A stretch of DNA of 64,000 nucleotides, taken from NCBI RefSeq assembly GCF_002632465.1, contig NZ_NIBS01000015.1:34201-98200 (forward strand), in the 5' to 3' direction. Positions 1 through 8,789 of the stretch are shown in pieces (the stretch's first letter is position 1; the number at the start of each line of letters is the position of its first letter). This DNA comes from Xenorhabdus budapestensis. Its GTDB lineage: Bacteria; Pseudomonadota; Gammaproteobacteria; Enterobacterales; Enterobacteriaceae. The notes below the pieces were generated by a model that was given only the letters and a program-made list of their open reading frames with translations, was not told where the DNA came from and ran no database searches. Position numbers and translations under genes: made by a program.

Positions 1-5
1 ATAAT

Positions 6-69
6 GCCTTCAAAACACCGCAAAGAAACTCATATGAAAATAATACTCTGAATGGGTGTTTTGGAAGGC
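6..69. repeat. Inverted repeat / stem-loop downstream of the glycan cluster
   Basis: The left arm GCCTTCAAAACACC (6-19) is complementary to GGTGTTTTGGAAGGC (55-69) except for one extra base, enclosing a 35-base loop. It lies past the stop of the last cluster gene visible here. It could be a terminator-like hairpin, a dispersed repeat or the end of a mobile element. The left arm resembles one arm of the hairpin at 25669-25703. Confidence 0.5.
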
Positions 70-160
70 TTAATTCTTAAGATCCTGTATATGATTGGGT
101 ATATATGTTATATAGGAAATAATTACAGTTAAAGATTTCGATATGAGATTAATTAGAGTA

Positions 161-1384
161 TTAAATTTTATCAAAAATAAAATCTAAATAATCATCTGCT
201 AGTTTAGTATAATTACGATTTTTAATTATCCAATCCCTACCTTTTTCACCAATTTTATCTACTGCAAGTTTTCCCTGCTTTTGTAGTTCTTCTATTTTTT
301 TTGCTAACGCTTCTGTATTATCTGATGGAAGAAAATAGCCACACTTAGCCTCATTTATCATAGATGGATATCCACTATATGAGGCTAATATTAACTTTCC
401 AGATAACATATAGTCAACAACCTTATTAAGAGATTGCCCATAATCCCAAACTTTTGAATTAAAGGTAGAGAAATAAACAATATTTGCTTTTTGTAGTACG
501 GAGGCAACCATTTTTCTAGGGACTTTAGGTGCAAAAATAACATTTTCAAGGTGTGAATATTGTTCTTGGTATGTTTTTTTTAATGCACCATCGCCAATTA
601 AAACAAATTTAATGGTCTTGTTATTTCTCATTAATTCCGCAGTTTTAAAGAAAGTATTTAAGGCATTTGTAATGCCTATTGTTCCTGCATGTACTACATT
701 AAAATAATCACTATTGAGATATTTTGATAGATATTTTTCATCTATTGTATCTTCTTTTTTTAGCATTGATTCATGAAACCCCATAGGGATGCATTTTACA
801 TTTTTCTTGTAGCCAATTATATTTTCAACATGTTCACTGAGATTAGGCATAGTACCGACAATAGCATCAGAGTATTTATATCCTATGTATTCTATAAAAG
901 ATAGAGCTATGACAAAAGGATTGTACTTACTAAATCCACCTTCCTCAATAATTGTAAGAGGCCAAATATCTCTGATTTCAAATATAAGTTTACATTTATA
1001 TCTTCTCTTTAAAATTAAACCATTTAGTATTGTTAATAGGGATAAGCTAGAAACGATAATAGCATCTGGTTTATTAAATCTCTTTTTATTAATAAAGAAT
1101 AAATTCAACTCAAAGTGGATCCATCCAATGATTCTTAAAAGGCTTTTTGGCGTTTTATATTTTAATGTTTTTAACCAATAGATAGAGAAATTTTCATACT
1201 TGTCTATTCTTAATCGATTATCTATCTTCGGCACATCGAAAATAGAATTAGAGTCTGACGTTATTACTGTAATGTTATGACCTTTTTGGGCTATTTCATT
1301 TACCAAAAACCAGTCTCTTCCTCCTAATGTATTTTCAGTTCTAGGCGAAAAGTATTTTGAAATTAGCCAGATGTTTTTTTTCAT
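161..1384 (-). CDS. Glycosyltransferase family 4 (WbuB-like)
   Basis: This 407-residue GT-B fold glycosyltransferase probably adds one sugar to the lipid-linked repeat unit on the cytoplasmic face of the inner membrane. The N-terminal half carries the FEIRDIWP motif typical of the WbuB-type GT4 subgroup. The C-terminal half has a sugar-nucleotide binding region (FVLIGDGALK) and the SLNKVVDYMLSGK stretch. The start codon overlaps the stop of the upstream amidotransferase gene as TAATG, so the two are translationally coupled. The gene is visibly AT-rich and codes many Lys and Ile residues, as usual for O-antigen genes. Donor and acceptor sugars cannot be read from the sequence. The family call is firm and the specificity is unknown. 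Confidence 0.85.
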   Translation of the reverse strand: MKKNIWLISKYFSPRTENTLGGRDWFLVNEIAQKGHNITVITSDSNSIFDVPKIDNRLRIDKYENFSIYWLKTLKYKTPKSLLRIIGWIHFELNLFFINKKRFNKPDAIIVSSLSLLTILNGLILKRRYKCKLIFEIRDIWPLTIIEEGGFSKYNPFVIALSFIEYIGYKYSDAIVGTMPNLSEHVENIIGYKKNVKCIPMGFHESMLKKEDTIDEKYLSKYLNSDYFNVVHAGTIGITNALNTFFKTAELMRNNKTIKFVLIGDGALKKTYQEQYSHLENVIFAPKVPRKMVASVLQKANIVYFSTFNSKVWDYGQSLNKVVDYMLSGKLILASYSGYPSMINEAKCGYFLPSDNTEALAKKIEELQKQGKLAVDKIGEKGRDWIIKNRNYTKLADDYLDFIFDKI

Positions 1385-3216
1385 TATAGGTCCTTGTTGA
1401 AATAATAAATTCTTGGTATTGAATTTATTATTTTTATAACTTCAGTAAAATCCATTCCTAAAACATCTAGATACCAGCGAATATTTTCATATCTAGGTTG
1501 ATTTTCATCTTCTATCAATTTTAATGCTTGATCACGAGTCAATTGTCCTTCACGAATTTGATTACTTCTGAATGTATCATGTTCTGTAAATCCCGCAACA
1601 AGATAATAAATATAATTATAAAAAGCAGCAGTGCCATCACCTATACGCCATGTTGTATTTGTATCGACAGCTGTTTCCCAATCATATTCATTAATAAGAG
1701 TATTATCTATCAGATTTTCATCCCAACGCCAATAGTCAAATATATGGTAGTAATCTTTCTTCTCGGTAAAACTACGATAGTATTCACCAGAAAGGGTATC
1801 CCACAATGAGCGGTTAAAGTAGCTAGGGCTGGCTAGCATAGCTTTAAATCTTAATTTTTGGTATGCCAGTTGTTTTTGCCAGCCATGAGTATAAACACGC
1901 TTTTCTTCAAAATCGGGAGGAATACCTAAAAAACCGGCTTTGAAATGTGTAACTTCAAGTGGATTAACTCCCCATAAATTTAAATCAATACCAGTCTGTT
2001 TCTTTACTGATTCTACATGCCTGAAAAAGTGTTTATCACCTGCTGTTAAAATACTTATCATACCTAGATGTGGGGACTTTAGCCACGCCTTCAGGTTCAT
2101 TGTAATATTACGGCGCTTTTTATCTATATCAGCTGCGATGATTATATTTTCAACACCAAGCTTAGAGCACATTCTACTAATATTTCTGCGACCTAGATCT
2201 GTGACCATTCCCCAATCATAAGTGTATGTAACAGGATTCATCTTAAGTTCTTTAACAATAAGATGTAGTCCATAGCAACTATCACGGCCACCAGAAAATG
2301 GCACAAGACAATCAAGTTGATTTTTTTTACGATAGGGTTCAACTAATTTAAATAATTCTTCTTTCGGCTTTGGGTTATTACGAGGTTTATAGTTATTACA
2401 ATAGTTACATACACCTTTTTCATCAAAAGAAATAAAGGGCATTGTTTCTGGGAGTATGCATTTAGTGCAGCGTTTTAAATTTGGTTTCGGATATTCTAGT
2501 AATTTTTTTTCCTCTCCAATATGTTTAAACTTTGGAATTATATCTCGCTTTCTCTGATGGTAATCAGAAACATTTAAATTATCTTTTTTCGGTATGTCAA
2601 TAATAATTTCGTTATCTTTAACTTGTTCTACGTTTTCACAGTTTAAGCATTTAAGAGGGAATTCTTCTGATGAAAAATAAATATCTTTTCCTATTTTTCC
2701 AACATATAAACTACCATTATTTGAGAATATAGCCATTTTTCCTAATTTAGGAATAGCTACAGCACATGCAACAACACCCTGACATAGAGATAGTATGGAA
2801 TGAGAAATACCATCTATACAACCTGTTGTCTCTATATGATTTTCTGCAATAGCTGCAATTACTTCGGTATCGATCTCGCAGTTTCTTTTTGAATGAATTT
2901 TATTCCATATGTCATTGTCATTTATGATAATGCCATTATGAATTACGCAAATTCCATTCCGAACTATAGGTTGGTTATCTGATAAACCATTCGTAATAAG
3001 TCTACTATGTCCAAGAGCAATTTTAGTTGTATTTAATTTTGTTTTTGATAGAAGTTTTCTAATATCATAGTCTGCTCTGTAAATATCATAGCTTATTTCT
3101 GTTTCAAATATTAAACCACTTGAGTCGCGACCGCGTTGACGAGCATGTTCTGCGAGGATTCTTAAGTTTTTTAGACTGACGGATGCTTGAGAAACTATGC
3201 CAAAAATACCACACAT
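1384..3216 (-). CDS. Fusion: class II glutamine amidotransferase + N-acetyl sugar amidotransferase (WbpG/PseA-like)
   Basis: This 610-residue protein has two enzymes in one chain. Residues 1 to about 215 are an Ntn-type glutaminase. Cys2 follows the initiator Met, with RGRDSSG (28-34), GHSRLITNG (69-77), NQP (81-83), HNG (93-95) and DTE (116-118), the GlmS/PurF pattern. From about residue 248 the protein is WbpG/PseA-like: Cys pairs at 250/253 and 270/273 that could bind zinc, then the ATP-pyrophosphatase loop SGGRDS (308-313). Family knowledge: WbpG turns a 3-acetamido into an acetamidino group using ammonia from a HisH/HisF pair. Here the fused domain could supply the ammonia, and no hisH/hisF-like gene is visible. 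The cluster makes a diacetamido-uronic acid, a fitting substrate. The product is inferred. Confidence 0.85.
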   Translation of the reverse strand: MCGIFGIVSQASVSLKNLRILAEHARQRGRDSSGLIFETEISYDIYRADYDIRKLLSKTKLNTTKIALGHSRLITNGLSDNQPIVRNGICVIHNGIIINDNDIWNKIHSKRNCEIDTEVIAAIAENHIETTGCIDGISHSILSLCQGVVACAVAIPKLGKMAIFSNNGSLYVGKIGKDIYFSSEEFPLKCLNCENVEQVKDNEIIIDIPKKDNLNVSDYHQRKRDIIPKFKHIGEEKKLLEYPKPNLKRCTKCILPETMPFISFDEKGVCNYCNNYKPRNNPKPKEELFKLVEPYRKKNQLDCLVPFSGGRDSCYGLHLIVKELKMNPVTYTYDWGMVTDLGRRNISRMCSKLGVENIIIAADIDKKRRNITMNLKAWLKSPHLGMISILTAGDKHFFRHVESVKKQTGIDLNLWGVNPLEVTHFKAGFLGIPPDFEEKRVYTHGWQKQLAYQKLRFKAMLASPSYFNRSLWDTLSGEYYRSFTEKKDYYHIFDYWRWDENLIDNTLINEYDWETAVDTNTTWRIGDGTAAFYNYIYYLVAGFTEHDTFRSNQIREGQLTRDQALKLIEDENQPRYENIRWYLDVLGMDFTEVIKIINSIPRIYYFNKDL

Positions 3217-3295
3217 ATTATTACCACCTAAAAACCAAATAAATTTTTAATCGAATATATTATAGAGTAATGAAAATATTGAATAACTGATATAA

Positions 3296-4387
3296 CTATT
3301 TTTTTAAAACCTTAGCATATGTATCCAGCATGATTTTAACACAATATTCCCAATTGTAATTTTGCATTACATGAGTTTTTCCTGCATCTCCCATTCTCTG
3401 GCGCAGGTCAGGCTCTAAAATTAATTTTTTAAGTGCATTAGCCGCATCTTGAGGGCTTTCTTTAGGAACAACAATACCAGTAATACCATTTAGGATTACT
3501 TCTGGCAAACCGCCTACATTGGAAACTATAACAGGCCGACCAGCTGCACCTGCTTCAATAATAGCAACACCAAAGCTCTCATTCCTGCTTAACGCAATAT
3601 ATATATCTAAATGAGAGAGTTCATTAGGGACATTATGGTGAGGGACAGCCCCTATAAAATGGATACGCTCATGAATATTCAAATTAATAGCAAGTTGTTT
3701 TAATTTTTGGAGTTGAGAACCATCACCAACTAAACGTAGAGTAATTTGATTAGCAATAGCTGGGTACTTTTTCTCCAGATCATTATATAGTAAAGCGAAA
3801 GCACTTATTAAAGTATCGATACCATATTTGTAAGCCATAGTTTTTACAGTTCCAATTACTATTGGCTTATTGTTTGTATCTGAGACAGGTGCAATGGAAA
3901 GATAATTTTTGGTATCAACCCCAAATGGAGTTATAGGGATATCTCCAACATGGGGAGCAATTAAACGGGTTTGCTGTGCCATGCAATGACTCGTTGATGC
4001 GACCAAATCAGCTTTCATTATATTTGTTTTTACTAAATATTTATGTAGGAATGACTTATAGGGAAAGTCGTAAACATCACTACCCCATACTGACAATATC
4101 CAAGGATGGTACCCAACTAATCTAGCAGTAGTGGCATAACCACTAGCATAGTGAGCATTTACTATATCAGGTTTAATTTTTTGTAGTAGCTTCTTTACCG
4201 TTAGCACCATCGTGAAGTAACCAAGTATGCCTCGATAGGGAAGTATATGAAGATTTACATCTGATATAAGAGTATCAGTTGCAGGGTGCTGTGAAATAAC
4301 ATGAACTTGGTGACCAGCTAAGCTTAAACCATTAGCCCAACGAATTGTGTGAATAGATGAAGCCGCGGAAAGTAAAACTATTTTCAT
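3296..4387 (-). CDS. Glycosyltransferase family 4
   Basis: This 363-residue GT-B glycosyltransferase was probably recruited for repeat-unit assembly. The N-terminus has the glycine-containing loop SIHTIRWANGLSLAGHQVHV, and SVWGSDVYDFP follows further in. The C-terminal domain shows the donor-binding signature ESFGVAIIEAGAAGRPVIVS with GGLPEVI after it, typical of retaining GT4 enzymes that use the E-X7-E motif. It overlaps the upstream gene by four bases (ATGA), so translation is coupled. Its composition is less AT-rich than the flanking 342-residue gene, suggesting a different origin inside a mosaic cluster. The sugar specificity is unknown. Confidence 0.88.
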   Translation of the reverse strand: MKIVLLSAASSIHTIRWANGLSLAGHQVHVISQHPATDTLISDVNLHILPYRGILGYFTMVLTVKKLLQKIKPDIVNAHYASGYATTARLVGYHPWILSVWGSDVYDFPYKSFLHKYLVKTNIMKADLVASTSHCMAQQTRLIAPHVGDIPITPFGVDTKNYLSIAPVSDTNNKPIVIGTVKTMAYKYGIDTLISAFALLYNDLEKKYPAIANQITLRLVGDGSQLQKLKQLAINLNIHERIHFIGAVPHHNVPNELSHLDIYIALSRNESFGVAIIEAGAAGRPVIVSNVGGLPEVILNGITGIVVPKESPQDAANALKKLILEPDLRQRMGDAGKTHVMQNYNWEYCVKIMLDTYAKVLKK

Positions 4388-5412
4388 TTAAACACCTGTT
4401 TATCCATGACATTTTTTATTAGATTAATTCTGTCAATTTCTGGTATCTTTGTCGCTAGATTAAATGAACGATCTAATACAGCATCAAAATAGATAGTAAA
4501 GTTGTTTGGTTTATCAAAGTAATTAACCACTGGTTTATTTTGTAGAATATAATCAAATACTTTTGTGCCATACTCATAGTCTGGACTTCGTAATAAAGCA
4601 ATTCCTAAATCACTTTTAGAAATAAGGTTAAATAATTCTTTTTTTTCTAAAGAGGGAAGGATGTCTAATGTTCCTCTGCCATTGGATATCTTATAAAAGT
4701 AATCAATGACCCACTGATTTGAATCTTTATTAGAACCTACTAGATGAATCTTTATTTTATTATTGGAATATCTTTCTAAAATGACATTTAACAATTTTTT
4801 GACGTTGGAAGTTCCATATTCTGAAAATTTTCCAGCACAACAAAAAATAAGTGTATCTTTATTTTTAAGGGCATCTTTATTTTTTTGTATTGTTTGAGTT
4901 AAATGGGAGGGTATACTAATATTTTTAATGTCAGTGAATAGGATTCCATTTGGGATTACTAGTATTTTTTTTGCTGATATTTCTTCTAGGTATTTTTGTA
5001 ATCCGAGTGTACATGTAATAGTAAGATATGATCTTTTAATCATAATCCTTTCAATAACCTTAGCTATTTTAGCTTTAAATTTTTTCTTTCGAAAATCACC
5101 ACCATAACCTGAACTAATTTCTATAGACCAACCATCTCGAATATCTAGAATTATATTTATATTAGGAATTAAAAAACTAAAGAAACCTCTAAATTCGGGC
5201 ATTGATATTAGCAAATAAATGTTTTTGTTTCGAAGTAGAAATATTATTAATTTTATTTTCTCAAAAATAGTTTTAGGGCATTGACGTTTTAAAACTAACC
5301 AACTCTTATTTTCAAAGTATTCTTGAAATGCAGTAACTCTAGATTTAGCAGGACTTCCAGGTAATGCATGAGGCTCTAAGATTAGTATTTTTTTCGACGA
5401 GGTAAAGCTCAT
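4384..5412 (-). CDS. Probable glycosyltransferase (GT-B, GT4-like)
   Basis: This 342-residue protein is only weakly recognisable. It has ILDIRDGWS near residue 90, reminiscent of the RD-W element of GT4 enzymes. Near the C-terminus it has SDLGIALLRSPDYEYGTKVFDYILQ, the usual place where such enzymes bind the nucleotide-sugar donor and where tuaC/wbuB-type proteins read KvfDYl. No E-X7-E motif is obvious. The gene overlaps its upstream neighbour by one base (TAATG) and its downstream neighbour by four. Very AT-rich. A glycosyltransferase role is inferred from motifs and position. It could be a more diverged relative without catalytic activity. Confidence 0.65.
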   Translation of the reverse strand: MSFTSSKKILILEPHALPGSPAKSRVTAFQEYFENKSWLVLKRQCPKTIFEKIKLIIFLLRNKNIYLLISMPEFRGFFSFLIPNINIILDIRDGWSIEISSGYGGDFRKKKFKAKIAKVIERIMIKRSYLTITCTLGLQKYLEEISAKKILVIPNGILFTDIKNISIPSHLTQTIQKNKDALKNKDTLIFCCAGKFSEYGTSNVKKLLNVILERYSNNKIKIHLVGSNKDSNQWVIDYFYKISNGRGTLDILPSLEKKELFNLISKSDLGIALLRSPDYEYGTKVFDYILQNKPVVNYFDKPNNFTIYFDAVLDRSFNLATKIPEIDRINLIKNVMDKQVFK

Positions 5413-6656
5413 TAAATATTATCCTTATTTAATATGTTAAGTTTAAAGGCGATAAACATATAAACGCCTGCAGAAAAACCCAATACGGGCCAATAAATTG
5501 GTTTTGAATACATTAGCAAAATAAAACAATAGAGAGAACAGCCTAATGGAAGTAAAATATATTTTTTTTGTGTCTTGTAATATAAAAAAAGAAGCCTTAT
5601 TAATGGATAAGATATAATTAGAATGAATCCCAAAAAACCAAATATTCCATACTGCTGCCATGCAGAATATATATCATGAATATAATTTCCTTTTCCTAAT
5701 TTTAAGTGACTGCCATAGGCGCCCAATACTGGATTTTCAGCTATATTATTTATATTTATATCCTTTATTATTGCTCTCTCATTCCAAGATGAAGACTTTT
5801 TAAGTGAGAAGATTTCAAAATTTCTATTATTAAATGATAATTTTTTAGGTTCTTGGATAAAGGAAAAAAATACGACTGGAGCAATAATTGAAATAGTAAT
5901 AAGATATACACTACTTTTTTTTAATTTGAGGTTTCTCACTATAGATACAATGTTTATATAAATCAAACAAAATAAAAAAGAAATAACTAAACCAAAGAAT
6001 TCAGAGCGTCCTCCGGATGAAAAAACCATAAAAACACAGATAAAGAAAAAAAGATATTTATATCTTAGATCTGAATTAAGGATAAGGATGCTAAGTATAA
6101 CGACTGAAAATGAAACTAATTGATAGTTTATAATGTTTTCAGAAAAATCGCCATATATAGAATATAATGAAACAGGGATTGTTGCGCCATCATTGTACTC
6201 AAATAAAAAAACACCTAAATAGAGTGCTAGCATGATATATAGTAGATAAGAATTTAGAGATTTTGTGAAAATGTAAAATCCTATAATAAAATAAGCTATA
6301 ATATATATTTTTGAAATGAAGGATTCGTTGAATGCTATCAATGAATATGAATCATTTGAAAAAGAAAGATATGATAAATCATAGATAAACAATAGAAGCA
6401 AAAAAATAAAAAAGAAATAAAAAAATAAAGGATCAGATGATTTTATTTTTTTTATTTTTAAATAAAAAATAAAAAATAAAAAAATTAAAGAAATATGTGC
6501 ATATAATGCAACACCAGGCCATACATGCTCACCATACAACTTATAGGCGTAGCCTAGGCTCCAAAAAAATGGGATAAAAATAATAAAAAAAATAGACAAA
6601 AATATAAAAAATACTATATATTTATTACTGTGCTGATGAATTGGTTTTTTTTTCAT
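5412..6656 (-). CDS. wzy: O-antigen polymerase-like membrane protein (Wzy)
   Basis: This protein of about 414 residues is strongly hydrophobic, with roughly ten or more membrane segments. A periplasmic loop contains NPVLGAYGSH and HDIYSAWQQYGIFGFLGF, resembling the polymerase/ligase loop of the Wzy/WaaL superfamily. SSGGRSEFFG lies in the middle. Wzy joins lipid-linked repeat units on the outer face of the inner membrane. The open frame extends upstream to 6773, but that part overlaps the end of the preceding gene. The Met codon at 6656, 31 bases after the preceding stop, is the more natural start, though no strong ribosome site is seen there. The Wzy assignment rests on topology and context, since these proteins share little sequence. 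Confidence 0.7.
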   Translation of the reverse strand: MKKKPIHQHSNKYIVFFIFLSIFFIIFIPFFWSLGYAYKLYGEHVWPGVALYAHISLIFLFFIFYLKIKKIKSSDPLFFYFFFIFLLLLFIYDLSYLSFSNDSYSLIAFNESFISKIYIIAYFIIGFYIFTKSLNSYLLYIMLALYLGVFLFEYNDGATIPVSLYSIYGDFSENIINYQLVSFSVVILSILILNSDLRYKYLFFFICVFMVFSSGGRSEFFGLVISFLFCLIYINIVSIVRNLKLKKSSVYLITISIIAPVVFFSFIQEPKKLSFNNRNFEIFSLKKSSSWNERAIIKDININNIAENPVLGAYGSHLKLGKGNYIHDIYSAWQQYGIFGFLGFILIISYPLIRLLFLYYKTQKKYILLPLGCSLYCFILLMYSKPIYWPVLGFSAGVYMFIAFKLNILNKDNI

Positions 6657-6687
6657 AAAAATAAATAAGATATTGATTAGATGAAAA

Positions 6688-8055
6688 TCAAATTTGTATA
6701 GCAAATTTATACATTGAAAAATCCTGTTGACATGTAAATGAGCTATTGTGCCATAGTAAAGTAAAACAACCACTTACCTTTCGACATGTAGATTTTATTT
6801 TTTCGATTTTATCATATGCAGCTTGACTATACCCCATATTTAAATATCTAGATGTTAATATAGTACATTCCATAACAATAAGAGGCCGAATTTGTATTTT
6901 TAATATTTCCTGAGTCATGGGGTTAAATCCAGGATACTCATAACAAGTACCACAGCGGAAGCCTGGATGATCTGCATAACCCAGTGTCGTATCATAATCC
7001 ATACCTGCATCATTCCATGCTTGCAGGGTAGTTGGGTGTTCCCAACGTAAGTAATGCATCCTGCCACCCCATACCGATTGCTTAATACCTTCTTCATCAC
7101 AGATTCTTTTTAGTCTTTTTGCTTCTGAATCTATTAAATATGGTTTCTGATATGTACTATAGCTAGGATGTAATCCAATTTCATGACCTCTGGCATGAAT
7201 ACGTCGCATTAAATCACGAATGATCGGGTGATCTGGTTCATAATCGGCATCTTTGCTTGTATCAGTTCGACCACATATAAAGTAGAATGCACTTTGTAGT
7301 TTATTATTTTCAGATATTGTCATTAGCCAATTAAAGGTATTATAAATATCAGCAGAATGTAGTTTTTTTTGGCTTGCTAATTTGATATATGGAGCATTAA
7401 TAAATGCTTTCAGGTCATGACGCTTTATTAAATGTCCTGCCATTATGCGTCCTATAGATGACCATGGTTGAAAGGCATAAAGACTTGGTGTATCGACATC
7501 ATGAGAGATTTTGATATTAAATTCATGTTTTCTAAGTTTTAAATTTGGCCAAACTTTCTGTATAACTTGCCCCAATATATGCAACCATTCATCTACAATC
7601 GGGCGCTCAAGGTAGCCATATTTGTATGCGTGTGAGGCAATTGCGGGGAAACGCTGATGATTATCTAGATCTGTACGTCCGATTTCTTCTAGTCGGTTTA
7701 ACATCCAGTAGATTAAACCTAAAATATCATAATTAATAATCGCAGATTGATTTTTCAATTCAATTAGTTGATTTGGAAAATTAGTAATCCCAGGAGCAGG
7801 AATAGATCGCTCTAATATACTTTCCCAACCACTTCCCATTGAGTCCCATAAAGAGCAAGGTATATCACCACCGAATTCAGTCAATTTTTTCTCTAATTTA
7901 GGAAATAAAATATACCCAGTATCCTGATGTTTTAACATTAATTTAAGTGAGTTATTTTCTTCAACTAGAAGAAAGTAATGTCCAAAATGATTTTTTAATA
8001 CTAGGCAAAGCCAATCAAGTGAATTTTTTGTAAAGTTAGCCATGTAAGTACTCAT
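6688..8055 (-). CDS. Polysaccharide deacetylase-like protein of the glycan cluster
   Basis: This 455-residue protein has an N-terminal domain of about 170 residues without recognised motifs, followed by a NodB-like polysaccharide deacetylase fold. SHDVD (184-188) supplies an aspartate at the usual metal and base position. HEIGLHPS (291-298) supplies the H-X4-H metal pair. GGRMHYLRWEHP (330-341) and LLWHNSSF near the C-terminus fit the later conserved strands. Proteins of this architecture occur in O-antigen and capsule clusters. Whether this one removes acetyl groups from a sugar or acts in amide formation is unknown. It lies next to the PHP and ATP-grasp genes and may work with them. The start could also be the Met four codons further in (8043). 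Confidence 0.7.
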   Translation of the reverse strand: MSTYMANFTKNSLDWLCLVLKNHFGHYFLLVEENNSLKLMLKHQDTGYILFPKLEKKLTEFGGDIPCSLWDSMGSGWESILERSIPAPGITNFPNQLIELKNQSAIINYDILGLIYWMLNRLEEIGRTDLDNHQRFPAIASHAYKYGYLERPIVDEWLHILGQVIQKVWPNLKLRKHEFNIKISHDVDTPSLYAFQPWSSIGRIMAGHLIKRHDLKAFINAPYIKLASQKKLHSADIYNTFNWLMTISENNKLQSAFYFICGRTDTSKDADYEPDHPIIRDLMRRIHARGHEIGLHPSYSTYQKPYLIDSEAKRLKRICDEEGIKQSVWGGRMHYLRWEHPTTLQAWNDAGMDYDTTLGYADHPGFRCGTCYEYPGFNPMTQEILKIQIRPLIVMECTILTSRYLNMGYSQAAYDKIEKIKSTCRKVSGCFTLLWHNSSFTCQQDFSMYKFAIQI

Positions 8056-8080
8056 TAAACTTTAATTGGTGGTGTTGAAA

Positions 8081-8788
8081 TTAAATATTTTTAAGTATTT
8101 TAAATGAAATAGTCTGTTTTATGGTTGACTTCAATAGATTATAAAATAATTTAATATTTTTCTTTTTGATTGATTTAATAAACTGTGAGTAAATTAATTC
8201 AATATTAGTGGTTTTGTGTTTTTTAATTAATACTATTCTTGAACTCATAAGTGATGATTTAAAATCACCATTTCTTTTAAATTCAACTATTGCATTTCTT
8301 AAACATGAATATGTATGCGCATCTGAAGCGTAATATGTTTTTTTATTGTGTTTAGTTGATAAATTTTTCGCTTTTAAATTTTTACTATCGTCAACTCTAG
8401 AATTAAAGATCTCAATTAAGTCTGCATTTTCTGCTATTTCTTCAATATTTTTATGACCAACATATGGGTGAGGAAAAAGAAGTAAACCATTTTGATTTTT
8501 TACTTGTTGTATAAAGGAAGAGAACTTCATTTCAGTTATTTCATGTTCTATGCCAAGTGCAATAACATCACCATACTCAGTTTTATACTCAGCTGCGATA
8601 ATAATTTCTAGATCTATATTTCTTTTTTCTACATAGTCTTTTAAATTTAATGAACCATTTATAGTATCATGATCAGTTAATACCAAAAAATTTAAATTAT
8701 TTTTTAAAGAAAATTTAACTATTTTTTCTATTGATAAGATAGAATCAAATGAAAAACAAGAGTGAAAATGTATTAATCCTCTGTACAC
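8081..8788 (-). CDS. PHP-domain metal-dependent phosphoesterase-like protein
   Basis: This 235-residue protein carries the PHP-domain motifs: HFH (7-9), TDHD (38-41), Glu67, His107 in FPHP, Glu126 in LIEIFN, and SDAH (155-158). Together they form the trinuclear metal site of the family. PHP proteins hydrolyse phosphoesters, for example histidinol phosphate or the 3' ends of nucleotides. The substrate here is unknown. The start is GTG at 8788, preceded by an AGGAG ribosome site five bases away. The upstream ATP-grasp gene ends one base before. The C-terminal 50 residues are very Lys- and Ile-rich. Its location between an ATP-grasp ligase and a deacetylase-like gene suggests a modifying step on a sugar or a sugar-linked group. 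Confidence 0.75.
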   Translation of the reverse strand: MYRGLIHFHSCFSFDSILSIEKIVKFSLKNNLNFLVLTDHDTINGSLNLKDYVEKRNIDLEIIIAAEYKTEYGDVIALGIEHEITEMKFSSFIQQVKNQNGLLLFPHPYVGHKNIEEIAENADLIEIFNSRVDDSKNLKAKNLSTKHNKKTYYASDAHTYSCLRNAIVEFKRNGDFKSSLMSSRIVLIKKHKTTNIELIYSQFIKSIKKKNIKLFYNLLKSTIKQTISFKILKNI

Positions 8789-8789
8789 A

